In this document: positions 1 to 7,221 of the stretch, piece by piece
How positions within the stretch are numbered: position 1 is the stretch's first letter
How the letters are laid out: every line of letters begins with the position of its first letter
Source of the DNA: Savagea sp.
GTDB lineage: Bacteria > Bacillota > Bacilli > Bacillales_A > Planococcaceae
NCBI GenBank assembly: GCA_030147435.1
Contig: JASKZX010000077.1
Coordinates: 1 to 7,221 of the forward strand
Length of the DNA stretch: 7,221 bases
Direction: 5' to 3'
Program-made: the position numbers and the translations under genes
Notes under the pieces: model-generated
What the model was told of the DNA's origin: nothing
What the model saw: only the letters and a program-made list of their open reading frames with translations
Database searches by the model: none

Positions 1-1757
1 TAACCTGCTTCTTGAATCGCCCACACAGAGTGTACAGTCGCATAGTCGAACTCTACCCCTTGTCCGATACGGATCGGTCCTGAACCGAGCACCATAATAC
101 TTTCACGCTCTGTACGGATCGATTCATTTTCCTGCTCATACGTTCCGTAGAAGTACGGTGTTTCTGAAACGAATTCTCCCGCACAAGTATCTACTTTTTT
201 ATACACAGGAAGCATTCCTTTTTCTTTACGTAAGTTGTAAACTTCGCGCTCTGACATATCCCAAAGCTCTGCGATTGTACGGTCTGCAAAGCCCATTCGT
301 TTCGCTTCATAAAGTACGTCTTCATTTCCTTTATTGTCGCGAAGTACTTCTTCGTACTGAACGATATTTTCGAACTTACGTAAGAAGTAACGGTCAATCA
401 TACTCCATTCGTGAAGCGTTTCGACATCTACACCTCGACGTAATGCTTCTCCGATGAAGAAGAGACGCTCATCTCCTGCACGGCGAATACGTTTTTCAAT
501 CCATTCATCACTCATCTCTTCTCCACCGTCAAGTGATAAATGATATTGACCTGTTTCAAGTGAACGAACCGCTTTTAAAATCGACTCTTCGAACGTACGG
601 CCAATTGCCATTACTTCCCCTGTCGCTTTCATTTGCGTTCCTAAATTACGTTTTGCTGATTCGAACTTATCGAATGGCCAACGTGGAATTTTCGTAACAA
701 CGTAGTCCAGTGATGGTTCAAAACATGCGTATGTCGTTTCTGTTACTGGGTTCATCATTTCATCTAATGTTAAACCGACTGCAATTTTTGCAGCGATTTT
801 CGCAATTGGATAACCTGTCGCTTTCGATGCAAGTGCAGATGAACGTGAAACACGTGGGTTTACTTCGATAATGTAGTAATCGAAGCTATGTGGATCAAGC
901 GCCATTTGAACGTTACATCCACCTTCAATTCCTAATGCGCGAATAATACGTAATGAGACGTCACGAAGCATTTGATATTCACGGTCTGTCATCGTTTGGC
1001 TCGGTGCCGTTACGATAGAGTCACCTGTATGAATTCCGACTGCGTCAACGTTTTCCATATTACATACGACGATTGCGTTATCCGCTGCGTCACGCATCAC
1101 TTCATATTCAATCTCTTTAAATCCAGCAATTGATTTTTCAAGTAAACATTGGTTTACAGGACTATATTTCAAACCACTTGTCACGTATTCTACGAGATCG
1201 TCATGATCGTAACAAATTCCTCCACCTGTGCCCCCGAGTGTGAATGCTGGACGAACGATTACTGGATAACCGATTCGATCAACGAATGCTTCTGCTTCTT
1301 CCAAACTGTGAATAATATCACTTTCTGGTACAGGCTCTCCTAATTCATTCATTAATGAACGGAAAAGGTCACGGTCTTCTGCTTGGTGAATCGCATCGAG
1401 CTTCGTTCCAAGAATTTCAACGTCTAACTCATCTAAAATACCTGATTCATGTAATTCGATCGCCATGTTTAATCCTGTTTGACCACCGAGTGTCGCAAGA
1501 AGTGCATCTGGGCGCTCCTTACGAATAATACGGCTCACAAACTCTAATGTGATCGGTTCGATATACACTTTGTCTGCAATTTCTGTATCTGTCATAATTG
1601 TCGCAGGGTTTGAGTTAATTAAAATCACTCGGTACCCTTCCTCTTTTAATGAAAGACATGCTTGTGTTCCTGCATAGTCGAACTCTGCTGCTTGACCGAT
1701 GACGATCGGACCTGATCCAATTACTAAAATCGTTTCAATATCTGTACGTTTAGGCAT
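1..1757 (-). CDS. carB: Carbamoyl phosphate synthetase large subunit, N-terminal 585 residues (cut by window edge)
   Basis: Large subunit of carbamoyl phosphate synthetase (PyrAB in Bacillus). It makes carbamoyl phosphate from bicarbonate, two ATP and ammonia, normally passed through a tunnel from CarA. I translated the minus strand from the ATG at 1757; the frame stays open to base 1, giving 585 codons of an expected ~1070. Visible parts are GSGPIVIGQ at residues 14-22 and [10 protein letters not shown] soon after. The first ATP-grasp domain follows, with [12 protein letters not shown], the IHTGDSIV segment, and [21 protein letters not shown]. Next come the oligomerisation domain and the start of the second half, [20 protein letters not shown]. 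All catalytic motifs seen are canonical, so the carboxyphosphate half looks functional. An AAAGGGGA ribosome-binding site precedes the ATG. The start overlaps the carA stop by 8 bases (ATGCCTAA), so coupled translation is likely. The protein is truncated only by the window boundary; I see no frameshift. Confidence 0.96.
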   Translation of the reverse strand, partial: MPKRTDIETILVIGSGPIVIGQAAEFDYAGTQACLSLKEEGYRVILINSNPATIMTDTEIADKVYIEPITLEFVSRIIRKERPDALLATLGGQTGLNMAIELHESGILDELDVEILGTKLDAIHQAEDRDLFRSLMNELGEPVPESDIIHSLEEAEAFVDRIGYPVIVRPAFTLGGTGGGICYDHDDLVEYVTSGLKYSPVNQCLLEKSIAGFKEIEYEVMRDAADNAIVVCNMENVDAVGIHTGDSIVTAPSQTMTDREYQMLRDVSLRIIRALGIEGGCNVQMALDPHSFDYYIIEVNPRVSRSSALASKATGYPIAKIAAKIAVGLTLDEMMNPVTETTYACFEPSLDYVVTKIPRWPFDKFESAKRNLGTQMKATGEVMAIGRTFEESILKAVRSLETGQYHLSLDGGEEMSDEWIEKRIRRAGDERLFFIGEALRRGVDVETLHEWSMIDRYFLRKFENIVQYEEVLRDNKGNEDVLYEAKRMGFADRTIAELWDMSEREVYNLRKEKGMLPVYKKVDTCAGEFVSETPYFYGTYEQENESIRTERESIMVLGSGPIRIGQGVEFDYATVHSVWAIQEAG

Positions 1758-2844
1758 TGTAAATCCCCTTTCCTTCTTCCATTAATTTCACGAAGCGGTC
1801 GAATAAGTGGTTCGCATCTACTGGACCTGGTGATCCTTCTGGATGGAATTGCACTGAAAACGCGCGGTTTGCTTCACTTGCTAATCCTTGAACAGACTGA
1901 TCATTTAAAGCGATATGTGTCACTTCAAGTCCTGTTCCTTCAACTGAATCACGATCAACTGTATAACTATGGCTTTGTGTCGTAAGCTCTGTACGGTTCG
2001 TATTTACATCTTTTACCGGATGGTTAGAACCGTATTGACCATGTTTCATCTTTTTCGTTTTCGCACCACTTGCTAAAGCGAAAATTTGGTGTCCGAGACC
2101 AATTCCAAACATCGGTACTTTACCGATGAGGGACTTCACTGTCTCAATCGCATGTGGGAGATGTTCTGGATTTCCTGGACCGTTCGATAATACGATACCG
2201 TCTGGAAACAGTGATAAAATCATCTCTTCTGTCGCATCATGCGGTACGACGATGACGTCGCAATCACGTTTATTCAGTTCTCGTAAAATCCCATGTTTCA
2301 TCCCGTAATCGATCAATACGACACGTTCGCCGAGCCCTGGACTAGGATATGATTTTTTCGTTGATACTTGTTCCACGAGATTTGTCGGTAATTCATAATC
2401 TTCTACAAGTTTGACAACTTTCGTTTCATCAATCGTTGCACCTGCTTCCGTTAACATCCCTTTTAATGCCCCTTTGTCACGTAAAAGGTTCGTTAATGCA
2501 CGTGTGTCAATATTTTGAATACCTGGAATTCCTTTTAACTCCATTAAATGTCCAAGTGACATCCCGCTTCGGAAGTTTGATGGCACTTCTTCTAGACGAC
2601 GAACGACTAAACCGTTTAATGCCGGTTCAATCGATTCGTAGTCGTCACGGTTAATCCCATAGTTACCGATTGCTGGATATGTCATCACAATAATTTGTCC
2701 GCATGCTGACGGGTTTGAAATAATTTCTTGGTATCCGGTCATACCTGTTGAGAATACGACTTCACCGATTGATTCTTCTTTCGAACCGAATGCATATCCT
2801 TCAAAAATCGTTCCGTCTTCTAATACGAGATAACGTTTCTCCAT
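1750..2844 (-). CDS. carA: Carbamoyl phosphate synthetase small subunit, glutaminase nucleophile missing
   Basis: Small subunit (PyrAA) of carbamoyl phosphate synthetase, 364 aa, a normal family length. Its usual job is to hydrolyse glutamine and feed ammonia to CarB. The N-terminal CarA domain (about 1-155) is well conserved ([13 protein letters not shown] at 29-41, [13 protein letters not shown] at 60-72). The class I glutamine amidotransferase domain (about 172-355) keeps [13 protein letters not shown] (179-191), SNGPG (220-224) and HPE (His334, Glu336). The nucleophile elbow reads GIGLGHQ (247-253), with Gly249 (codon GGT, 2100-2098) where the family has Cys (GICLGHQ). Other departures are A47 for Tyr in DPSY, N225 for Asp in GPGDP, HGQ (268-270) for FGH, S291 and S293 for the Asn and Gly of QNHG, and G337 for Ala in HPEAS. 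Family knowledge says the Cys is essential for glutamine use. I infer a glutaminase-dead, still structural subunit. The start overlaps the pyrC stop (TAATG), with GGGAGG ten bases upstream. Confidence 0.95.
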   Translation of the reverse strand: MEKRYLVLEDGTIFEGYAFGSKEESIGEVVFSTGMTGYQEIISNPSACGQIIVMTYPAIGNYGINRDDYESIEPALNGLVVRRLEEVPSNFRSGMSLGHLMELKGIPGIQNIDTRALTNLLRDKGALKGMLTEAGATIDETKVVKLVEDYELPTNLVEQVSTKKSYPSPGLGERVVLIDYGMKHGILRELNKRDCDVIVVPHDATEEMILSLFPDGIVLSNGPGNPEHLPHAIETVKSLIGKVPMFGIGLGHQIFALASGAKTKKMKHGQYGSNHPVKDVNTNRTELTTQSHSYTVDRDSVEGTGLEVTHIALNDQSVQGLASEANRAFSVQFHPEGSPGPVDANHLFDRFVKLMEEGKGIYNA

Positions 2845-4121
2845 TACTGTTCATCCTCCCATACGACTTCACCGTTAAAGATTGTTGCTACTGGCCATCC
2901 AGCAACTTTCCAACCGTCAAATGGTGTGTTTTTCCCTTTTGATAAAAATGTTGTGCGATCAATTTCTTGTTCCTTTTCTAAATCGATCAATGTTAAATCT
3001 GCATGTCCGCCTACTTCAATACGTCCATAAGGGAGACCGAATACATCGGCTGGCTTTTCTGTTAACCAGTTAATGAGCTGTTGTAATGTCCATTTACCTT
3101 CTTTGACAAACTTCGTGTAAAGAAGCGGGAATGCTGTTTCAAATCCTGTAATACCAAACGGTGCACGTTTAAATCCAACTTCTTTTTCTTCAGCTGTATG
3201 TGGCGCGTGGTCCGTTGCGATACAGTCGATCGTACCATCTTCTAATCCTTCAATTAACGCTTCTAAATCTTCTTGACCTCGAAGTGGTGGGTTCATTTTG
3301 AAGTCTGCATCGTCCCCTGGAATATCATTTTCTGTTAAAAGTAAATGGTGAGGTGTTACTTCTGCTGTGACACGAATGCCTGCTCGTTTCGCATCACGAA
3401 TGACGCGCACTGACTCTTTCGTACTTACGTGACATACGTGGTAATGAGCATCTGCTGCTTCAGCGAGTAACACGTCGCGGGCAATGTGTACAGACTCTGC
3501 TGCAGATAAAATTCCTGGGATGTTTAATTCTTTATTACGTGTTCCTTCATGCATCGCACCGCCATAAAGAAGTGAGTTATCTTCACAGTGTGCAACAACC
3601 GGCATATCAATTGCAGATGCATTACGCATTGCTTCATACATCATACCTGCTTCTTGAATACCGACACCATCGTCTGTGAAAGCGAATGCGCCACCTTCTT
3701 TTAAAACAGGCATATCTGTTAATTCTTTCCCTGCTTCACGAATCGTGATTGACGCATAAGGTAATACACGTACTTTCGCATTTTTCTCAATTAACTCATT
3801 CACATGCGCTAAGTTTTCTTTCGTATCTGGTACTGGGCGTGTGTTTGGCATCGCACAAATCGTTGTGAAACCGCCTTTTGCTGCCGCAAGTGTTCCTGTT
3901 TCGATCGTCTCTTTGTGCTCGCCACCTGGTTCGCGTAAGTGAACGTGTACGTCGACAAATCCTGGTGAAAGTAAACGACCTTTCCCATCGATTTTACGCG
4001 CTGCATCAACCGTTAAGTTGTTTCCGATTGCTGCAATTTTTCCGTCCTCGATATACACCTCTGTTTGTAATAATTCATCGTTCCCATTTAACATTTGTAC
4101 GTTTTTAATAAGTAAGCTCAT
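2844..4121 (-). CDS. pyrC: Dihydroorotase, class I (zinc metalloenzyme)
   Basis: Dihydroorotase, 425 aa, the reversible cyclisation of N-carbamoyl-L-aspartate to L-dihydroorotate, third step of UMP synthesis, in the cytoplasm. It is an amidohydrolase-fold TIM barrel of the class I length found in Bacillus. Metal-site residues fall at the positions I remember for the Bacillus anthracis enzyme: His59 and His61 in [10 protein letters not shown], Asp151 in FTDDGVG, His178 in VVAHCEDN, His231 in [11 protein letters not shown], and catalytic Asp304 in ATDHAPH. The substrate-binding Arg63 in HLRE and Asn93 in AMPNTRP are also present, so the enzyme should be active. The ATG overlaps the pyrB stop by one base (TAATG), and AAGGGAGG lies eight bases upstream inside the end of pyrB. 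The gene ends one base into carA. Nothing about its composition differs from its neighbours. Confidence 0.97.
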   Translation of the reverse strand: MSLLIKNVQMLNGNDELLQTEVYIEDGKIAAIGNNLTVDAARKIDGKGRLLSPGFVDVHVHLREPGGEHKETIETGTLAAAKGGFTTICAMPNTRPVPDTKENLAHVNELIEKNAKVRVLPYASITIREAGKELTDMPVLKEGGAFAFTDDGVGIQEAGMMYEAMRNASAIDMPVVAHCEDNSLLYGGAMHEGTRNKELNIPGILSAAESVHIARDVLLAEAADAHYHVCHVSTKESVRVIRDAKRAGIRVTAEVTPHHLLLTENDIPGDDADFKMNPPLRGQEDLEALIEGLEDGTIDCIATDHAPHTAEEKEVGFKRAPFGITGFETAFPLLYTKFVKEGKWTLQQLINWLTEKPADVFGLPYGRIEVGGHADLTLIDLEKEQEIDRTTFLSKGKNTPFDGWKVAGWPVATIFNGEVVWEDEQ

Positions 4122-5002
4122 TATGAATTCCTCCCTTGAAGTAATGTATGGATGATTGCGGCGCGTGTATACACACCATTTTCAACTTGTTGAAAAATTC
4201 TTGATTTTTCGCTCTCAATTAATTCACTTGCAATTTCTACACCGCGGTTTACAGGTGCCGGATGCATGATAATCGCTTCGTCTTTCAATTGAGCAGCACG
4301 TTCGATCGTTAAACCGAATGTTTCATGATACTCTTCTTTCGTGTAATTCATTTGTTCATCATGACGTTCGTGTTGAACGCGAAGAAGCATCACTACATCC
4401 GCCTCTTTAATGACGTCATCCCAACCGTTTACCGCTTCGAACTCTCCTTGCCACTCTGGCGGGCATAAAAATTGTACGTTCGCACCGAGGCGCGTTAAAG
4501 CATCGGCATTCGAGCGAGCAACACGGCTATGAGAAATATCTCCTGCGATCAATACATTCAATCCTTCGAAACGACCAAATTGTTCATAAATCGTAAATAA
4601 ATCAAGTAGTGATTGTGATGGGTGTTGGCCTGAACCATCCCCTCCATTAATGATTGTAACAGATGTTCGTCCGAGAAGTTCTTCGTAATAGCCATCTTCC
4701 GAATGTCGGATCACGAGCGCATCTAGTCCAATTGCTTCTAATGTCTTCACTGTATCATATAATGTCTCGCCTTTTGTAGTACTTGAAAACTGTGCATCAA
4801 ATGGTACAACTTCAAGTCCTAAGCGACGTTCTGCCATTTCAAAACTCGTTTTCGTTCTCGTACTCGGTTCAAAAAACAAGTTACTGACATAATACTTTTT
4901 ATCCATTGCTGGAATTCCTTGTTCTTTAAATTGTCGCGCTTTTTTCACAATTTCTTTCATTTGTTTTACTGATAATTCTTTCATACTTACTAGATTATCC
5001 AT
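4121..5002 (-). CDS. pyrB: Aspartate carbamoyltransferase catalytic subunit
   Basis: Aspartate transcarbamoylase catalytic chain, 293 aa from the chosen start, close to the ~300 aa family norm. It joins carbamoyl phosphate to L-aspartate, the committed step of pyrimidine synthesis. The carbamoyl phosphate site [13 protein letters not shown] is at residues 43-55, followed by the 80s-type loop region [28 protein letters not shown] is at 119-135, and HPAPVNRG at 247-254, near the C terminus. All are canonical. No regulatory pyrI gene adjoins it, as usual in Bacillus, where the chain acts as an unregulated trimer. A frame-compatible GTG at 5020 overlaps the ribosome-binding site, so it is rejected. 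ATG codons at 5005 and 5002 lie 4 and 7 bases after GGAG; I prefer 5002 on spacing, though 5005 (294 aa) is possible. Expression is controlled by the attenuator just upstream. Confidence 0.95.
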   Translation of the reverse strand: MDNLVSMKELSVKQMKEIVKKARQFKEQGIPAMDKKYYVSNLFFEPSTRTKTSFEMAERRLGLEVVPFDAQFSSTTKGETLYDTVKTLEAIGLDALVIRHSEDGYYEELLGRTSVTIINGGDGSGQHPSQSLLDLFTIYEQFGRFEGLNVLIAGDISHSRVARSNADALTRLGANVQFLCPPEWQGEFEAVNGWDDVIKEADVVMLLRVQHERHDEQMNYTKEEYHETFGLTIERAAQLKDEAIIMHPAPVNRGVEIASELIESEKSRIFQQVENGVYTRAAIIHTLLQGRNS

Positions 5003-5009
5003 CATTAAT

Positions 5010-5017
5010 CTCCTTTT
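5010..5017 (-). promoter_or_regulatory. Ribosome-binding site that sets the pyrB start
   Basis: The minus strand reads AAAAGGAG here, seven bases before the ATG at 5002 and four before the ATG at 5005. The site overlaps the in-frame GTG at 5020, which therefore cannot itself be the start used with this signal. It lies just past the terminator U-tract, so ribosomes load on pyrB only when the attenuator is read through. Confidence 0.8.
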
Positions 5018-5021
5018 CACC

Positions 5022-5064
5022 TAAAACAAAAGCCTTCCTTTACCGTTTTTGGCAAAGAAAGGCT
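5022..5064 (-). terminator. Intrinsic terminator of the pyrP-pyrB attenuator
   Basis: On the minus strand AGCCTTTCTTTGCC (5064-5051) pairs with GGTAAAGGAAGGCT (5044-5031) over 14 base pairs, two of them G-U, around a six-base AAAAAC loop. TTTTGTTTT follows. It sits between the pyrP stop and the pyrB ribosome-binding site, where it would end transcription before the biosynthetic genes when uridine nucleotides are plentiful. Its left arm is shared with the antiterminator. Confidence 0.93.
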
Positions 5065-5087
5065 GCAGAAAGTAGGGAAGTAGACAT
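5040..5087 (-). CDS. Possible 15-codon leader ORF inside the second attenuator
   Basis: An ATG at 5087 preceded by AAGGAG (four bases away) opens MSTSLLSAAFLCQKR, then TAA in the right arm of the terminator. The ribosome-binding-like site lies in the left arm of the internal antiterminator hairpin and the ATG reaches its loop. If translated, a ribosome would cover the terminator and could affect attenuation. The PyrR mechanism does not need translation, so this may be chance. I know of no peptide family it belongs to. Confidence 0.25.
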   Translation of the reverse strand: MSTSLLSAAFLCQKR

Positions 5088-5121
5088 ACTTCTCCTTACT
5101 TATACAATCCCTTTCTTTGCC
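5051..5121 (-). promoter_or_regulatory. Antiterminator of the pyrP-pyrB attenuator
   Basis: GGCAAAGAAAGG (5121-5110) is an exact 12-base complement of CCTTTCTTTGCC (5062-5051), the left arm of the terminator, so the two structures exclude each other. The enclosed segment folds into its own hairpin: GAAGTA pairs with TACTTC around a TGTC loop and extends with bulges to GTA/TAC (5099-5072). When PyrR is not bound this fold should form and let polymerase continue into pyrB. The arrangement matches the three-state PyrR attenuators described in Bacillus. Confidence 0.88.
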
Positions 5122-5142
5122 TCACGGGACAAAGTTAAAAGG
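5110..5142 (-). promoter_or_regulatory. PyrR-binding anti-antiterminator, pyrP-pyrB
   Basis: This is an RNA hairpin bound by PyrR with UMP or UTP. The minus strand has CCTTT...AAAGG as the lower stem and CTTTG/CAAAG plus CC/GG as the upper stem, with a bulged U and the loop CGTGA. The core TCCCGTGAGG fits the binding consensus UCCNGNGAGG. Its right arm is the same sequence as the antiterminator's left arm, so PyrR binding frees the terminator to form. It starts only five bases after the pyrP stop codon. Confidence 0.9.
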
Positions 5143-5147
5143 TTTTT

Positions 5148-6443
5148 TTATTCTTCATCTAATAATTCTTTCGGACGACCTGGTAACAATAAATTTAATA
5201 ACACACCAGTGATCGCTGCAAGTGCCATTGAACTAATTTCAATGTCGAAACCGAAAATGTTTGCATCTAATGTTGCGCCACCGATTCCTAATACTAAGAT
5301 GACCGATGCGATGACGAGGTTTCGTTGACTCCCAAAGTCAATGTTGTGATCTACGAGCATACGGAGTCCTGCTGAGGCAATCATACCGAAAAGAAGGATA
5401 GATACTCCTCCTAAAACAGCACTCGGAATTGTTGCAATAGCTGCCATAATTTTTCCGAAGAAAGAAAAGACAATCGCAAGAACCGCAGCTCCTAAAATAA
5501 CGTACACGCTGTATACACGTGTCATTGCGAGCACTCCGATATTTTCTCCGTAAGTCGTTTTCGGTGGTCCTCCGACGAGTCCACTGATCAACGTTCCGAG
5601 ACCATCTCCGAGTAATGAACGGTGAAGTCCTGGCTCTTTAATATAGTTTCGTCCAACGACTCGACCGAGTACGAGTTGGTGTCCAATATGTTCAGATACC
5701 GTCACGATGACGACCGGAACCATAATTGTCGCCATACTCAATGTAAATTGAATATCGTAATGTACTCCTGGAATTAAGAAGTCTGGAATTGCAAACCATG
5801 ACGCTTCTTTCACTGCCGTAAAGTCGACGATACCGATGAATAATGAATAAATATAACCGACGATAATCCCGACGAGTACAGGCATTAAACTAATTAAACC
5901 TTTAAAGAAAATAAGGACGATAATCGCTGTTAATAAAGTAACAACCGCTGCAGATAAGTGAGGTAAGCTATACACGGACTCACCTTCTACTGTAATGTAA
6001 GAAGCCATATTAATTGCTGTCGGTGCTAATCCTAATCCAATCACGATAATGACAGGTCCTACAACAATCGGCGGTAAAATGCGCATAATCCAACGATATC
6101 CTGTTTTCCAAATAATTAAGGAAATAATCGAATATGTGAGTGCGACGAGGATACTTCCGAGCATCGCATCTCCAATGCCTCCATTTTCAGTAACGACGAG
6201 CATCGGCGTAATAAAGGCGAAACTCGAACCGAGATAGGCAGGTACTTGGAAGCGCGTCACAAGAATAAAGATAATTGTTGCAATACCGCTCGTTAAAAGC
6301 GCTATTGCTGGGCTTAGCCCGACGAGTTGCGGAACGAGGATTGTCGCACCGAACATTGCAAACATATGTTGTAAGCTGAGCACAAGCCACTTACTCGCTT
6401 CCGGCTTTTCATCGATTCCGATGACTTGATGTTTTTCTGACAT
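5148..6443 (-). CDS. pyrP: Uracil permease, NCS2 (nucleobase:cation symporter 2) family
   Basis: Uracil transporter, 431 aa, in the cytoplasmic membrane; it brings in uracil for salvage, probably with protons as for E. coli UraA. The protein is a series of hydrophobic helices, consistent with the family's 14-segment fold, and has short charged ends. Family motifs are QHMFAMFGATILVPQL (25-40), GSSFAFITP (72-80), SEHIGHQ (250-256) and KTTYGENIGV (295-304). Glu251, His255 and Glu300 correspond to the uracil and proton site residues Glu241, His245 and Glu290 of UraA. It lies 12 bases after pyrR, and AAAGGAG overlaps the pyrR stop seven bases before the ATG. It should therefore be transcribed and regulated together with pyrR through the first attenuator only; B. 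subtilis has a separate attenuator here. A xanthine or other NCS2 substrate is unlikely given its place in the operon. Confidence 0.95.
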   Translation of the reverse strand: MSEKHQVIGIDEKPEASKWLVLSLQHMFAMFGATILVPQLVGLSPAIALLTSGIATIIFILVTRFQVPAYLGSSFAFITPMLVVTENGGIGDAMLGSILVALTYSIISLIIWKTGYRWIMRILPPIVVGPVIIVIGLGLAPTAINMASYITVEGESVYSLPHLSAAVVTLLTAIIVLIFFKGLISLMPVLVGIIVGYIYSLFIGIVDFTAVKEASWFAIPDFLIPGVHYDIQFTLSMATIMVPVVIVTVSEHIGHQLVLGRVVGRNYIKEPGLHRSLLGDGLGTLISGLVGGPPKTTYGENIGVLAMTRVYSVYVILGAAVLAIVFSFFGKIMAAIATIPSAVLGGVSILLFGMIASAGLRMLVDHNIDFGSQRNLVIASVILVLGIGGATLDANIFGFDIEISSMALAAITGVLLNLLLPGRPKELLDEE

Positions 6444-6455
6444 GTTGTTTCTCCT

Positions 6456-7112
<657 letters not shown>

Positions 7113-7123
<11 letters not shown>

Positions 7124-7144
7124 TCTCTGGACTGTTTTTAAAGG
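7113..7144 (-). promoter_or_regulatory. PyrR-binding anti-antiterminator, pyrR leader
   Basis: CCTT/AAGG form the lower stem and CAG-CC/GG-CTG the upper stem with a bulged U and loop AGAGA. The core AGTCCAGAGAGGCT matches the PyrR-binding consensus very closely. It begins about 15 bases from the predicted transcript start and shares its right arm with the antiterminator, as in the known mechanism. Confidence 0.92.
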
Positions 7145-7164
7145 TTCTTTATTTGATTAACATA

Positions 7165-7193
7165 ACTATACGCTCGTTTCTTTTAAAAGTCAA
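7165..7193 (-). promoter_or_regulatory. Sigma-A promoter of the pyr operon
   Basis: TTGACT (-35, 7193-7188) and TATAGT (-10, 7170-7165) are separated by exactly 17 bases on the minus strand. Each box differs from the vegetative consensus by one base. Transcription would start near 7158-7157, giving a leader of about 165 bases before pyrR. No other promoter of this quality was noticed in the intergenic regions, so it probably drives the entire operon. Confidence 0.88.
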
Positions 7194-7221
7194 TCAGTTT
7201 CTTTACGTAATTGTTGTAACA
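7190..7221 (-). CDS. C-terminal ten codons of an upstream gene, possibly RluD-type pseudouridine synthase
   Basis: From the window edge one minus-strand frame reads LLQQLRKETD and then TGA at 7192-7190. The amphipathic, charged sequence looks like the end of a protein rather than noncoding DNA. In B. subtilis the gene before pyrR is ylyB, an RluA/RluD-family 23S rRNA pseudouridine synthase, so by gene order this is the likeliest identity. Ten codons cannot prove it. The stop codon lies within the -35 box of the pyr promoter. Confidence 0.4.
   Translation of the reverse strand, partial: LQQLRKETD

Noticed and set aside
158..457. Plus-strand open frame of 99 codons
   Set aside because: It lies wholly opposite the conserved carB coding sequence and its translation resembles no protein family; it is a shadow frame, as are the other short plus-strand frames opposite carA, pyrC and pyrP.
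1..1757. carB as a broken gene or pseudogene
   Set aside because: The frame is open from 1757 to base 1 with all expected motifs; it ends only because the window ends.
2098..2100. A lone sequencing error as the full explanation of Gly249 in CarA
   Set aside because: It cannot be excluded for this codon, but several other glutamine-site residues are also changed, so an error alone does not explain the pattern.
5003..5020. GTG at 5020 as the start of pyrB, giving a 299-residue protein
   Set aside because: The GTG runs into the AAAAGGAG ribosome-binding site and has no such site of its own; ATG 5002 or 5005 follows that site at a workable distance.

Overview
The window carries the 5' part of a de novo pyrimidine (UMP) biosynthesis operon, read entirely from the minus strand. 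In transcription order it holds a promoter, a PyrR-type attenuator, pyrR, pyrP, a second PyrR-type attenuator, pyrB, pyrC, carA (pyrAA) and carB (pyrAB). carB runs off the low-coordinate edge. Gene order, protein similarity to the Bacillus subtilis pyr operon as I remember it, strong Shine-Dalgarno sites, a sigma-A promoter and moderately low GC all point to a member of the Bacillales (Firmicutes). I cannot name the genus.

Layout, high to low coordinates. 7221-7190 is probably the last ten codons of an upstream gene, perhaps the RluD-type pseudouridine synthase that precedes pyrR in related genomes. Its stop lies in the -35 box of the pyr promoter (7193-7165). 7164-6993 is a leader with a PyrR-binding hairpin, an antiterminator and an intrinsic terminator. 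pyrR (6992-6456) and pyrP (6443-5148) are only 12 bases apart, so the pyrR-pyrP attenuator known from B. subtilis is absent. 5147-5003 is the second full attenuator. pyrB, pyrC, carA and carB then follow with 1-base or 8-base overlaps, which suggests translational coupling.

How the genes work together: PyrP imports uracil. CarA/CarB make carbamoyl phosphate, PyrB joins it to aspartate, and PyrC closes the ring to dihydroorotate. PyrR senses uridine nucleotides and, when they are plentiful, binds the two leader RNAs so that the terminators form. The remaining genes (pyrK/D/F/E in relatives) would lie beyond position 1.

The most unusual observation is in CarA. The catalytic cysteine of its class I glutaminase domain is replaced by glycine (Gly249, in GIGLGHQ), and several other normally conserved glutamine-site positions are changed too. 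The rest of CarA and the visible part of CarB look normal. This suggests a carbamoyl phosphate synthetase that cannot use glutamine and may run on free ammonia, a situation comparable to animal CPS I. A second point of interest is that both attenuators hold a start codon with an upstream ribosome-binding-like site at the same structural place. One opens a 15-codon micro-ORF; the other runs in frame through the terminator into pyrR.
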